Assembly: GCF_013327855.1 (NCBI RefSeq)
Contig: NZ_JABUMX010000001.1
Span: 620,001-684,000 of the forward strand
Direction: 5' to 3'
Length of the DNA stretch: 64,000 bases
Origin: Phyllobacterium pellucidum
Lineage (GTDB): Bacteria > Pseudomonadota > Alphaproteobacteria > Rhizobiales > Rhizobiaceae
Shown in pieces: positions 1-8,064 of the stretch. Each line of letters begins with the position of its first letter. The first letter of the stretch is position 1. The notes below the pieces were generated by a model. That model saw nothing but the letters and a program-made list of their open reading frames with translations. It ran no database searches and was not told where the DNA came from. Both the position numbers and the translations under genes were made by a program.

Positions 1-346
1 CCGCGTTCCTGCAGCGCAATTTCATCTGCTTATCGATGAGCTGGTTCGCAACGCTATCAACGCGATACCAGCATCCAAGCAGCCTCAGATCACGATAGGG
101 GCCGATATCCATCGCACCTTCATGGGAGCGGCTCGCCTTGTCCTTGCTGTCAAGGACAACGGCAAGGGTATGAGCGCCGGCCTGCTTGCCAAAGCGCGCG
201 AACCATTCTTCTCGACCAAGGCTGGGGTCCATGTCGGGCTTGGGCTGACCAATTCAGTTGAATTGGTCAAGTCAATGGGTGGGAAGCTTCAGATACAATC
301 GACGCCGTGTGTCGGAACGGAAGTTCGTATATTCTACCCGATCTGA
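1..346 (+). CDS. Sensor histidine kinase, C-terminal ATPase domain (5' truncated)
   Basis: This is the 3' end of a gene that begins before the window; the reading frame is open from base 2. The translated part is the GHKL ATP-binding domain of a two-component sensor kinase. The N box is visible as HLLIDELVRNAINAIPA, the G1 box as DNGKGM and the G2 box as GLGLT. The domain binds ATP and phosphorylates a conserved His that lies upstream and is not visible. The protein ends in the usual short strand (VRIFYPI). The sensor region, the His box and the partner regulator are outside the window, so the signal is unknown. Confidence 0.85.
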   Translation, partial: RVPAAQFHLLIDELVRNAINAIPASKQPQITIGADIHRTFMGAARLVLAVKDNGKGMSAGLLAKAREPFFSTKAGVHVGLGLTNSVELVKSMGGKLQIQSTPCVGTEVRIFYPI

Positions 347-426
347 GCGCCGGGCGAGATCATTGCTATTATGCGAGGGGGCGAAATGTCGGCGTGGCGG
401 GCATTGCTTGGGGCTAAGCTCCAAAC

Positions 427-453
427 AAAAACGGCCCCGCAAGGACGAGGCCG
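427..453 (-). terminator. Rho-independent terminator after sodB
   Basis: Read on the minus strand, an 8-bp stem (CGGCCTCG with CGGGGCCG, one G-T pair) closes a 6-base loop and is followed by five T residues. It starts about 20 bases after the sodB stop codon, the expected place for its terminator. Confidence 0.75.
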
Positions 454-474
454 CTTTACTTCGAGAAACAGCCC

Positions 475-1074
475 CTACTTGGCCTTTTCGTAGAGCTCGA
501 GCACATAATCCCAGTTGATGAGATTGTCGACGAACGCTTCGAGGTACTTGGGACGGGCGTTACGATAGTCGATGTAATAGGAGTGCTCCCACACGTCGAC
601 GCCGAGGATCGGCGTGCCGCCGTGAACGAGCGGATTCTCGCCATTCGGCGTCTTCGTGATTTCGAGTTTGCCGTCCTTTACAGACAACCAGGCCCAGCCT
701 GAACCGAACTGCGTGGTGCCGGCGTTGATGAAATCCGTGCGGAACTTGTCGTAGCCGCCAAGATCGGATTCCACGGCCTTTTCGAGCGCGCCCGGCAGTT
801 TCTTGCCGCCGCCGCCCTTCTTGAGCCAGTGCCAGAAATGCAGATGGTTGTAATGCTGGCCGGCATTGTTGAAGAGGCCGGGATTCTTGCCGAAGGACTG
901 CTTGACGATCTCTTCAAGCGAAAGATTTTCGAGACCAGCTTCGGCAGCCAGTTTGTTGCCGTTGTCAACGTAAGCCTTGTGGTGCTTGTCGTGATGGTAT
1001 TCGAGCGTTTCACGCGACATAAAGGGCGCAAGCGCATCGTAATCATACGGCAGTGCGGGCAATTCGAAAGCCAT
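475..1074 (-). CDS. sodB: Superoxide dismutase, Fe-type (Fe/Mn family)
   Basis: Converts superoxide to hydrogen peroxide and oxygen, normally in the cytoplasm. The 199-residue length fits the family. The metal ligands are visible: His27 (in EYHHDKHH), His77 (in AGQHYNHLHFW), and Asp160 and His164 (in DVWEHSYY). Gln73 occupies the position of the Fe-SOD active-site glutamine. The Mn-SOD-specific glutamine later in the chain is absent (NGENP), so Fe is the likelier metal, although rhizobial members can be cambialistic. The ATG at 1074 was chosen because GAGGAG lies just upstream and the protein then begins MAFELPALPY as usual; a longer open frame exists upstream. No signal peptide is seen. It is monocistronic, with a candidate promoter and a terminator. 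Confidence 0.95.
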   Translation of the reverse strand: MAFELPALPYDYDALAPFMSRETLEYHHDKHHKAYVDNGNKLAAEAGLENLSLEEIVKQSFGKNPGLFNNAGQHYNHLHFWHWLKKGGGGKKLPGALEKAVESDLGGYDKFRTDFINAGTTQFGSGWAWLSVKDGKLEITKTPNGENPLVHGGTPILGVDVWEHSYYIDYRNARPKYLEAFVDNLINWDYVLELYEKAK

Positions 1075-1168
1075 GGAAGTCTCCTCTTCGATTAATTCTG
1101 TGACCGGATTGGCCGCCCGGCTGGGTACCGGTGCGTTGGTCGCCAATCCTGACAAAACCTGCCTTCGT

Positions 1169-1197
1169 TACATAGGTCCCAATTACTTCAGGAGCAA
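1169..1197 (-). promoter_or_regulatory. Candidate sigma-70 promoter for sodB
   Basis: On the minus strand TTGCTC and TATGTA are separated by 17 bases, in the gap between the aminotransferase stop codon and sodB. This would give a leader of roughly 90 bases. It is a match to consensus only. Confidence 0.35.
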
Positions 1198-1239
1198 TGC
1201 GAAACGGATCAATATTTCTGGCCATTACCTTTCGGCGGG

Positions 1240-2118
1240 TTAAATTTTCGGCGTGGAATGCGCAAACTCCCAATAAAGCTCCCGCGCCTTCTTGGCGATC
1301 GGACCCGGTTGAAGGTCGCGATCCTCGATGCGGGTAACGGGAACGACCTTCGAATGGTTCCCCGTCGAGAAAATCTCGTCGGCGCTGAGGAAATCATGAA
1401 CGCTCAACGTCGCCTGCGTCGTGCGGAAACCGTAGTCGGCAAGCACATCGATCGTGCGGGCGCGCGTGATTCCGGAAAGGAACGTCCCGTTGGGCGCAGG
1501 CGTGAAGATATGACCGTCCTTGACGAGGAAGATATTGGAGGTGCCGGTTTCCGCGACGTTGCCGAGCATGTCGAGGACGAGCGCGTTGTCGAAGCCACGG
1601 GATTTCGCTTCCGTGATCGCCCGTGCATTGTTGGGATAAAGGCACCCTGCCTTGGCGTTGGTCGGCATCGTCTCGAAGGTCGGGCGCCGGAATGGCGAGA
1701 CAGTGACCGAGAAACCGCTCGGCGCAATCATCGGCGCCTCATAGAGGCACAGGCAAAACCGCGTCGATTCCGGATCCGCGGGTACGCCCATATAGCCGCC
1801 ATGCTCGGCCCAATACATCGGCCGGATATAAACGGCGGTATTGCCGTCGAACTTCTTTAATCCATCATGGGTCAGCCCGATGATTTCATCGACGCTCATC
1901 GTCGGATTGAGCCCGAGCGCAACCGCTGAGGCATTCACGCGCGCCGCATGACGGTCGAGATCGGGGGCAACGCCCTCGAACCAGCGCGCTCCATCGAAGA
2001 CCGATGATCCCAGCCACATCACATGGCTGCGCGGACCGATGAGTGGCACATTTCCTTCATACCAGTCGCCATCGACATAGGTCCATGTCAATGTCTGGGC
2101 TTGCGTACTGACGGCCAT
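1240..2118 (-). CDS. ilvE: Branched-chain amino acid aminotransferase (class IV, PLP)
   Basis: A fold-type IV PLP aminotransferase of 292 residues. Family features in order: a substrate loop near residues 40-50 (FDGARWFEG), YIRPMYWAEHGG, the PLP lysine in TNAKAGCLYPNN, the ETGTSNIF motif, and SGITRARTIDVL. These enzymes move amino groups between Leu/Ile/Val and 2-oxoglutarate in the cytoplasm. Rhizobiales often carry several paralogues, so it may be a second copy with a different preference or a related D-amino-acid type enzyme. It runs in the same direction as sodB with a 165-base gap holding a separate candidate promoter, so the two need not form an operon. Confidence 0.8.
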   Translation of the reverse strand: MAVSTQAQTLTWTYVDGDWYEGNVPLIGPRSHVMWLGSSVFDGARWFEGVAPDLDRHAARVNASAVALGLNPTMSVDEIIGLTHDGLKKFDGNTAVYIRPMYWAEHGGYMGVPADPESTRFCLCLYEAPMIAPSGFSVTVSPFRRPTFETMPTNAKAGCLYPNNARAITEAKSRGFDNALVLDMLGNVAETGTSNIFLVKDGHIFTPAPNGTFLSGITRARTIDVLADYGFRTTQATLSVHDFLSADEIFSTGNHSKVVPVTRIEDRDLQPGPIAKKARELYWEFAHSTPKI

Positions 2119-2284
2119 GATGCTGCTTCCATTCCCTGTGATCTGCTTTTCCTATCGAACGGCCAATTGCCTTCAAAATCAATGGCAGTTTCGGCTTCAA
2201 ACGCCAAGTACCTATTGGCTCTTCATGTTCTTAGACGAAGGTCTAATTGCCAAAATGCGCGGACTCCAGGATTATAAAATCACA

Positions 2285-2358
2285 GTGTTCCTGCTCCTCG
2301 CCGTTTCTCCCCTTTGGCGAGGGTATCTTAACAGACCCGCCAAGGGTCTGTTTTTTTA
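2285..2358 (+). ncRNA. Candidate trans-acting sRNA with anti-Shine-Dalgarno loop
   Basis: The 480 bases between the aminotransferase and the L,D-transpeptidase hold no convincing protein gene but do hold a clear sRNA-like module. A 7-bp hairpin (CCTCGCC at 2296-2302 with GGCGAGG at 2316-2322) presents a 13-base loop containing TCTCCCC, which is complementary to Shine-Dalgarno sequences. Nine bases later a strong terminator follows. A possible promoter lies upstream (TTGCCA at 2247, AT-rich TATAAA at 2273). The 5' end is uncertain; a start near 2250 would give about 105 bases. The layout resembles the AbcR/alpha-r15 sRNAs of Rhizobiales, but that family link is inference. A second 7-bp hairpin at 2464-2481 has no T run and remains unexplained. 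Confidence 0.5.
2331..2357 (+). terminator. Strong Rho-independent terminator with no upstream + strand protein gene
   Basis: An 8-bp perfect stem (ACAGACCC with GGGTCTGT) around loop GCCAA is followed by a run of T residues. Its orientation fits the plus strand, where the only candidate transcript is the sRNA above. Confidence 0.8.
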
Positions 2359-2599
2359 TGTCGATCCGATCGAACAATTTGGCTCGTTGGCAGCGAGCAA
2401 AACGATCTTTCACGAAGTGTTTATCCGCCGGTGAACGCGCTTTCAGTCGTTCCCGCGCCGTTTTGTTGCTTGGCAGCAACAGTGGCGCCGCCGCCTTCAT
2501 TGCGCCCTATTGTAATCGGCTCGCGGCCATAATCATTGTGCGTCTAGAGCAACCACAAGCGTTTGTTCAAACCCATCCTTCCACGAATTTGGTTCAATC

Positions 2600-3313
2600 A
2601 TGCAAAATACAATATCACGTCGCGGCTTTCTTGCGGCGTTGACTGCGACGGCCGCCGCCGGCCTCTCCGGTTGCGCAACAATCCGCGACGATCTTCCCGT
2701 CATCCAAGTGGACGACGCCGGCAATCCGCTCATGCAACCGCAAATGGATGTGGACCCGGCATTTGCCTCGTACGCGGAAATGTACTCCGCCCGGGAAGAC
2801 GGCGGACATTCTCTGCCGGCCATACCGATCGCCAAGATGGACAAGCGCTATCTGCGCCAGATCGTCCCCGATCCGACAGGTGAGCGCCCCGGAACGCTTG
2901 TTGTCGATACCAACGACAAGTTCCTCTATCTCGTACGCGAAGACGGCCAGGCTGTTCGCTACGGCGTCGGCATCGGCAAGCAGGGCTTTTCATGGTCCGG
3001 CCGCGCGGTGGTCCAGTGGAAGCGCCATTGGCCGACCTGGACGCCGCCAGACGAAATGATCGCCCGCCAGCCGGACCTCGTAAAGTACAGCGCCCGGAAT
3101 GGCGGCATGGAGCCCGGTCTCAAGAACCCGCTCGGCGCACGCGCGCTTTACCTATTCCAGAACGGTGTCGATACGCTTTATCGAATACACGGCTCGCCGG
3201 AATGGTGGTCGATCGGCAAGGCGGTCTCGTCCGGCTGCGTCCGACTCATCAATCAGGATGTGATCGATCTGTACGATCGCGTTCCGAACAAGACGCCGGT
3301 GCTGGTGATCTAG
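2600..3313 (+). CDS. L,D-transpeptidase (YkuD), putative lipoprotein
   Basis: A YkuD-domain enzyme that would form 3-3 peptidoglycan cross-links or attach proteins to peptidoglycan in the periplasm. The N terminus has a twin-arginine-like start (SRRGFL), a hydrophobic stretch and a lipobox ending LSGC with Cys25, so export and lipidation are likely. The catalytic domain covers about residues 95-237: RPGTLVVDT starts it, and the HGSP...SSGCVRL active site places His197 and Cys213. The substrate-facing region includes KNPLGARALYLF. The 237-residue length is typical of the family. It appears to be monocistronic, with a terminator just downstream. Rhizobiales encode many paralogues, so the exact cross-link made cannot be inferred. 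Confidence 0.9.
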   Translation: MQNTISRRGFLAALTATAAAGLSGCATIRDDLPVIQVDDAGNPLMQPQMDVDPAFASYAEMYSAREDGGHSLPAIPIAKMDKRYLRQIVPDPTGERPGTLVVDTNDKFLYLVREDGQAVRYGVGIGKQGFSWSGRAVVQWKRHWPTWTPPDEMIARQPDLVKYSARNGGMEPGLKNPLGARALYLFQNGVDTLYRIHGSPEWWSIGKAVSSGCVRLINQDVIDLYDRVPNKTPVLVI

Positions 3314-3328
3314 CGAACTGACGAAAAG

Positions 3329-3350
3329 GGCCGGCAGCAACCCGCCGGCC
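3329..3350. terminator. Bidirectional terminator between convergent genes
   Basis: A 7-bp perfect stem (GGCCGGC with GCCGGCC) has A residues before it and T residues after it, so it can serve the L,D-transpeptidase on the plus strand and the HerA-like gene on the minus strand. Confidence 0.7.
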
Positions 3351-3385
3351 TTTCGCAATGCTAATCAATGCTAAAATAACGGTGC

Positions 3386-4918
3386 CTATCGCCGGCTCAG
3401 GCTTCCGAGGATGCCCCGCACCAGGGCACGCCCGAGCGAGCTTCCGACCGAACGGACGACGGACTTCATCGCCGCCTCGGCTACCGTCTGCCGGCCGCGT
3501 GGCTGGCCACCGCGCGGGCCGGGCTTGCTGCTGCCGCCGAGGATATCCGGAAGCGTCCAGCCACTCGTGCTGTCCGCTTCCTCGACCTGTTTGGCTGCGT
3601 CGGCTTCGGTCTTGGCCTGTTCGGCCTTCTTTTGCAGGAGTTCGTAGGCGGATTCGCGATCGACCATCTCGTCATACTGACCCGCAACGGGGCTGGCATT
3701 GATCAGGCGCTGGCGTTCGTCGCTGGTCAGCGGTCCAATGCGGCCGGATGGCGGCCGGATCAGCGTGCGCTGAACCATGGATGGCACCCCCTTGTCAGCG
3801 AGCGTCGAAACCAGCGCCTCGCCCGTGGCGAGGTTGGTGATTGCCGCGAATGTATTGAAGTCGGGGTTCGGCCGAAACGTATCGGCGGCCGTTTTCACCG
3901 CATTCTGCTCACGCGGCGTATAGGCGCGCAGTGCATGCTGCAGCCTGTTTCCGAGTTGCGAAAGTACGGTCTCCGGTACATCCAGCGGATTTTGCGAAAT
4001 GAAGTAGACGCCAACGCCCTTCGAACGAATGAGGCGAACGACCTGCTCGACACGGGTGAGCAGCGCCTTCGGCGCTTCGTTGAAAAGCAGATGTGCCTCA
4101 TCGAAAAAGAACACCAGACGCGGCTTTTCCGGATCGCCCACTTCCGGCAATTCCTCGAAAAGCTCCGACAGGAGCCAGAGCAGGAATGTCGAATAGAGGC
4201 GCGGATTGTTCATCAGCTTGTCAGCGGCAAGAACGCTGACAACGCCGCGCCCATCCGTGCCGGTGCGCATGATGTCGGAGATCTTCAGGGCCGGTTCGCC
4301 AAAGAACTTCGTGCCGCCTTGCTGCTCGAGGACGAGCAGCGAGCGCTGGATCGCTCCGACTGACGGCTTGGTGACGTTGCCATATTTGGTAGAAAGCTCT
4401 TCGGCCCGCTCGGCGACGTTGACCAGCAAGGCCTGCAGGTCCTTCATGTCAAGGAGCAGCAATCCGTCCTCGTCTGCAATCTTGAAGGCGATGTTCAGCA
4501 CCCCCTCCTGAGCGTCGGTCAGGTTCATCAGGCGTGAGAGCAGCAAGGGGCCCATTTCCGAGATGGTGGCGCGAATGGGATGTCCCTGCTCGCCGAATAT
4601 ATCCCAGAATATAACCGGCGATGCGCTGAGCTCATAGGGATCGAGCTTCACATCGGCGGCGCGCTTGACGAGAAAATCCTTCGCCTCGCCTTTGGCTGCG
4701 ATGCCGGAAAGATCGCCCTTGATGTCGGCGCAGAACACCGGGACGCCCGCCTGGGAGAAACCCTCTGCCAGCACCTGCAGTGTCACCGTTTTGCCGGTGC
4801 CTGTCGCGCCGGTGATGAGGCCGTGCCGGTTGCCGAATTTCAGCAGCAGCGATTCTGCCTGCTGGTAGCTGTCGTCGGGTTTGCGGCTTGCACCAAGAAA
4901 AATGCTGTCAGCGGCCAT
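3386..4918 (-). CDS. HerA-like / DUF853 family P-loop ATPase
   Basis: A 510-residue ATPase of the DUF853 (helicase HerA-like C-terminal) family. The Walker A motif GATGTGKT lies at residues 37-44 after the strand GLITG, and Walker B FFFDEAH is at about 270-276, where a HerA/FtsK-like motor core is expected. The ISQNPLDVPETVLSQLGNR segment resembles the sensor and arginine-finger region. The C-terminal ~100 residues are Glu/Lys/Ala-rich, then Gly/Pro-rich, then basic. The start at 4918 was preferred over an ATG at 5011 because GAGGA precedes it and the family begins this way. Known relatives lack a settled biological role. The NurA-type nuclease that partners archaeal HerA is not nearby. Confidence 0.8.
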   Translation of the reverse strand: MAADSIFLGASRKPDDSYQQAESLLLKFGNRHGLITGATGTGKTVTLQVLAEGFSQAGVPVFCADIKGDLSGIAAKGEAKDFLVKRAADVKLDPYELSASPVIFWDIFGEQGHPIRATISEMGPLLLSRLMNLTDAQEGVLNIAFKIADEDGLLLLDMKDLQALLVNVAERAEELSTKYGNVTKPSVGAIQRSLLVLEQQGGTKFFGEPALKISDIMRTGTDGRGVVSVLAADKLMNNPRLYSTFLLWLLSELFEELPEVGDPEKPRLVFFFDEAHLLFNEAPKALLTRVEQVVRLIRSKGVGVYFISQNPLDVPETVLSQLGNRLQHALRAYTPREQNAVKTAADTFRPNPDFNTFAAITNLATGEALVSTLADKGVPSMVQRTLIRPPSGRIGPLTSDERQRLINASPVAGQYDEMVDRESAYELLQKKAEQAKTEADAAKQVEEADSTSGWTLPDILGGSSKPGPRGGQPRGRQTVAEAAMKSVVRSVGSSLGRALVRGILGSLSRR

Positions 4919-5159
4919 GTCGTTCGATCCTCGCAGGAAGTCACTCATTACACGGTATAGACAGCCAATCTGGATGCGACAATGGTTGCTTGGGAATAAT
5001 GGCGAGGGCAAGCCAGCTTGAGCGTATGTGACGGGACCCGTTCACGCAGATTTGCGTGATTTTTATTGCCTGCGTCGCAAGGCCCAGCGGTAATTTTCCG
5101 CCCTTCTACGATAATTTGCCGAGGTGCGTTTTAGAGGTGTCATCCAAGCTGAAATAGAC

Positions 5160-5199
5160 TTGTGCGGCGCGGATTTCGCGCATATTACGTAAACGTAAT
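5160..5199 (+). promoter_or_regulatory. Candidate promoter with 16-base palindromic operator
   Basis: In the 307-base divergent gap 4919-5225, a perfect inverted repeat, ATTACGT-aa-ACGTAAT, lies at 5184-5199, ending 26 bases before the next start codon. It overlaps the -10 of a candidate promoter (TTGTGC at 5160, TATTAC at 5183, 17-base spacer), as a repressor site would. The shape resembles MerR-type LiuR sites of branched-chain amino acid degradation regulons and also TetR-type sites; this assignment is inference. The rest of the gap shows nothing clear. Confidence 0.45.
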
Positions 5200-5225
5200 T
5201 CATAACGAGACGGGAGATTAGCCTC

Positions 5226-5591
5226 ATGGAAGAACTCATCGCGCGGATTTCCGCCAATGTCGGAACCGATCCGGCAACCGCCACCAAGGCCGTCGGCCTG
5301 ATCCTCGCTTTCCTGCAGAAAGAAGGTCCCGCGGACAAGGTCGGCGAACTCATTTCAGGCTTTCCCGGTGCCGAAGCCGCCATTGCTGAGGCGCAGTCAG
5401 GCGGCGGCCTACTTTCCGGCCTGATGCCGGGCGTTATGGGCCTCGGCTCGAAGCTCATGGGGATCGGGCTCGGCATGGGCGAAATCAGCGGCATTTCCAA
5501 GGAAACCATCGCTTTTGCCCGCGAAAAGGCCGGCAGCGGCCCGGTTGACGAAGTGGTCAATTCGATACCCGGCCTCAGCCAGTTCGTCTGA
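5226..5591 (+). CDS. Small DUF2267-like protein of unknown function
   Basis: A 121-residue protein in which the first ~50 residues (MEELIARISANVG... and AFLQKEGPADKVGELI) look like the DUF2267 helical module found in small alphaproteobacterial proteins. It continues through a glycine-rich stretch (about 57-85, LLSGLMPGVMGLGSKLMGIG) to a helical tail. No signal peptide or convincing membrane helix is seen, although the Gly/Leu/Met stretch could associate with membranes. GGGAGA precedes the ATG at good spacing. It is monocistronic, with its own palindromic operator upstream and a strong terminator downstream. No function is known. Confidence 0.7.
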   Translation: MEELIARISANVGTDPATATKAVGLILAFLQKEGPADKVGELISGFPGAEAAIAEAQSGGGLLSGLMPGVMGLGSKLMGIGLGMGEISGISKETIAFAREKAGSGPVDEVVNSIPGLSQFV

Positions 5592-5610
5592 TTTTATGCC
5601 ATTTTTATAA

Positions 5611-5636
5611 AAGCGCGCGCCGCCTGGCGCGCGCTT
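5611..5636. terminator. Bidirectional terminator
   Basis: An 11-bp perfect stem (AAGCGCGCGCC with GGCGCGCGCTT) with loop GCCT, flanked by A residues on one side and T residues on the other. It lies between the convergent DUF2267-like and SDR genes. Confidence 0.8.
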
Positions 5637-5644
5637 TACCTTTT

Positions 5645-6409
5645 TCAGGTGCGATTGATCGAAACACCACCATCCACGAGCATGGCCGATCCTGTCGTGA
5701 AGCTTGCTTCATCCGAGGCGAGGTAGAGCACCGACTGGGCAATCTCGTCCGGGGTCGCAATCCGCTTCAGCGCGTGCATTCCCTCGACGAATGCGCGCTT
5801 CTCGGGAGTATCGGTCCAGGCATCCGCCAAGCGTGTCGCAGTACCGCCCGGCAGGATCGCATTCACTCTTATGCCGCTCGGCCCCAACTCGGCCGCGAGC
5901 GTTTTCATGAGGCCGATGATGCCCGCCTTGCTCGCTGCATAGGCAGCAGCGCCCGGCATTCCAGCCGTGTAGCCAACGAAAGTGGACGTAAATATCAGTG
6001 AACCACCACCGCGACGCTGCAAAGCCGGTATCTGATGTTTTGCACCCAGAAAAGCGCCCGTCAGATTGACATCGAGTGCGTTGCGCCAGCCTTCGAGTGA
6101 TATTGCGGCGCTCGGCCCCATTTCGCCGTTTATCCCGGCGTTGTTGAAGGCGATGGCGAGCCCCCCGAAACGGCTCTCCGCCAATGCCACCGACGCAGCA
6201 GCAAATTCTTCGTCCGTGACATCTCCCGCAAGTGCGGCCGCCCTGCCCCCGTTGCTTTCGATGGCATCGACAAGATCGTCGAGTTCATCTTGACGCCGTG
6301 CCGTCACGACCACGTTTGCACCCTCGTTCGCAAATAGCAGCGCCGTTACACGACCTATCCCGGAACTTGCACCGACGATGAGTGCCGTCTTGCCTTTAAG
6401 TCTGTCCAT
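5645..6409 (-). CDS. Short-chain dehydrogenase/reductase (SDR)
   Basis: A classical SDR of 254 residues that would oxidise or reduce a small alcohol or ketone with NAD(P)H. The cofactor motif is VGASSGIG near residues 13-20, followed by the structural NNAG motif. The catalytic Ser is in FTSTFVG and the YxxxK pair in YAASK. The C terminus ends with the common TGSAMLVDGGVSI. The residue pattern VVTARRQDEL after the second strand suggests preference for NADPH. The substrate cannot be told from sequence. It lies convergent with the DUF2267-like gene and divergent from the methylmalonyl-CoA mutase genes, with a 211-base gap in which I see no firm regulatory signal. Confidence 0.88.
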   Translation of the reverse strand: MDRLKGKTALIVGASSGIGRVTALLFANEGANVVVTARRQDELDDLVDAIESNGGRAAALAGDVTDEEFAAASVALAESRFGGLAIAFNNAGINGEMGPSAAISLEGWRNALDVNLTGAFLGAKHQIPALQRRGGGSLIFTSTFVGYTAGMPGAAAYAASKAGIIGLMKTLAAELGPSGIRVNAILPGGTATRLADAWTDTPEKRAFVEGMHALKRIATPDEIAQSVLYLASDEASFTTGSAMLVDGGVSINRT

Positions 6410-6620
6410 TTTCGCTGCCTTTCAGCTTTCGATCCTGATGCAGAAATTTCACAACCGCGCAGCGCCAGCCACCCGAAACCTGCGCGTTGTCCAACACTTA
6501 GCAAACGTGGCAAAAAAGCCCGCTTTCTCAATATGTTGGCCAAACGGCACTTTGCTTTGTTGCGAAGCAGCATGAGTCCTCCTAAAGTCGCCGACAAAAA
6601 TGCGCCGACCGGGAGTAAGC

Positions 6621-8063
6621 ATGGACTCGTCACTGATCATGGAAACGGAATTTGCGGCAATTGACCGGGATATATGGGTCAAGCTTGCGCAAAAGGCCTT
6701 GAAAGGCGCCGATTTCGATGAATCCCTGACATCCAGGACCGACGATAACATCAAGATCGAGCCGCTTTACGAGCGCCGGCGCAAGGCGCAGCTCACGCCG
6801 CGCAAGAACCCTGCGCAGCCGTGGCGTATCGTCCAGCGCATCGACGATCCGGATCCGGCGCGCGCCAACAAACAGCTGCTTGAGGATCTTGAGAACGGCG
6901 CTACCGGCATCGCACTCGTCTTCGAAGGCGCGCCGAACGCCTTCGGCTACGGCCTTCCCTCGACCCGCGAGGCTGTCGACGAAGTGCTCTACGGCGTTCA
7001 TCTCGACATGATCCACCTGCGCATGGATGTGCACCCGCGCAGCCGCGCCTGTGCCGACTGGTTCGTCGACTATATGCGCCCGCGCGACGTCAACCCCAAG
7101 ACGCTGAGCTTTTCGCTCGGCATCGATCCGGCGGCGACGCTTGCCGGTACGGGCCGGCTTCGCATGACGCTTGCAGCGTTGAAAGCATCGCTGCCGCAGT
7201 CCCTCTCGGGTTTCTTTTCGCCTGACCTGCCCGGCATCGTTCTCGAAGCCGATGGCCGCGTCTATCACAACGCCGGCGCTACGGAGGCGCAGGAACTCGG
7301 CGCCATGCTGTCGATCGCCGCCGGGCATTTCCGGCTGTTTGAAGAAGCACGCCAGCCCATCGTCTATGCGGCGCCGCATCTCGGTTTTGCGCTTTCGCTC
7401 GACCAGGACCAGTTTCTGTCTATCGCCAAGATCAGGGCGTTGCGCCGACTGTGGGCGCGGCTCCAGCAGATCTGCGGCAGCGTTCGCCCTGCTCCCGCTG
7501 TGATCCATGCCGAAACTTCCATGCGCATGATGACGAAGCGCGACCCGGAAACCAACATCCTGCGCACGACGATTGCCGCTTTCGCCGGCGCTGTCGGCGG
7601 CGCCGACTCGATCGCAATCCTGCCGCATACGATCACCCATGGCCTGCCTGATCCGTTTGCCCGCCGCCTCGCCCGTAACACGCAGCTTATTCTCGCCGAC
7701 GAAAGCAATCTCGCCTTCGTCGCCGATCCCGGGTGCGGGTCCGGGGCTGTCGAGGGGCTCACCGAAGCGCTGTGCAAGGCGGCATGGAAGGAGTTCCAGG
7801 CGCTTGAGTGCGACGGCGGTATTCTGCAAAGCCTCGTCGACGGCAAATTCCAGGCGCGCATCGTTGAGGCCCGCAACCGGCGCGCCGCCGAATATGCGAC
7901 GGGCAAACGGGCCATCGTCGGCACCACCATCTTTCCGCCGAAAAAGGAAAGGCCGGTACAGGTAATCGACGCACCGCACATGCCGCTGCCGACCGACGGC
8001 GTTGTACATTGCGAACCGCTGAGCTTTCCGCGCATAGACGAAACCTTCCAGGCCGCCGAGTAA
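6621..8063 (+). CDS. mutA: Methylmalonyl-CoA mutase small (beta) subunit
   Basis: The non-catalytic partner of methylmalonyl-CoA mutase, expected to pair with the next gene in the step from propionyl-CoA, valine and isoleucine carbon to succinyl-CoA. At 480 residues it holds only a degenerate mutase barrel domain. Visible barrel segments include [20 protein letters not shown], ending in AILPHT, and [28 protein letters not shown] (shortened here: [11 protein letters not shown]). The C-terminal cobalamin domain with DxHxxG is missing, so the chain is shorter than classical ~620-residue small subunits. The ATG at 6621 is preceded by GGGAG. The stop is one base from the next start, so the two subunits are co-translated. 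The pair is the scpA/bhbA-type mutase of rhizobia. Confidence 0.9.
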   Translation: MDSSLIMETEFAAIDRDIWVKLAQKALKGADFDESLTSRTDDNIKIEPLYERRRKAQLTPRKNPAQPWRIVQRIDDPDPARANKQLLEDLENGATGIALVFEGAPNAFGYGLPSTREAVDEVLYGVHLDMIHLRMDVHPRSRACADWFVDYMRPRDVNPKTLSFSLGIDPAATLAGTGRLRMTLAALKASLPQSLSGFFSPDLPGIVLEADGRVYHNAGATEAQELGAMLSIAAGHFRLFEEARQPIVYAAPHLGFALSLDQDQFLSIAKIRALRRLWARLQQICGSVRPAPAVIHAETSMRMMTKRDPETNILRTTIAAFAGAVGGADSIAILPHTITHGLPDPFARRLARNTQLILADESNLAFVADPGCGSGAVEGLTEALCKAAWKEFQALECDGGILQSLVDGKFQARIVEARNRRAAEYATGKRAIVGTTIFPPKKERPVQVIDAPHMPLPTDGVVHCEPLSFPRIDETFQAAE

Positions 8064-8064
8064 A

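Noticed and set aside
2464..2481. Second terminator or attachment site (TGTTGCT-tggc-AGCAACA)
   Set aside because: A perfect 7-bp stem but without T residues on either side and without a partner copy.
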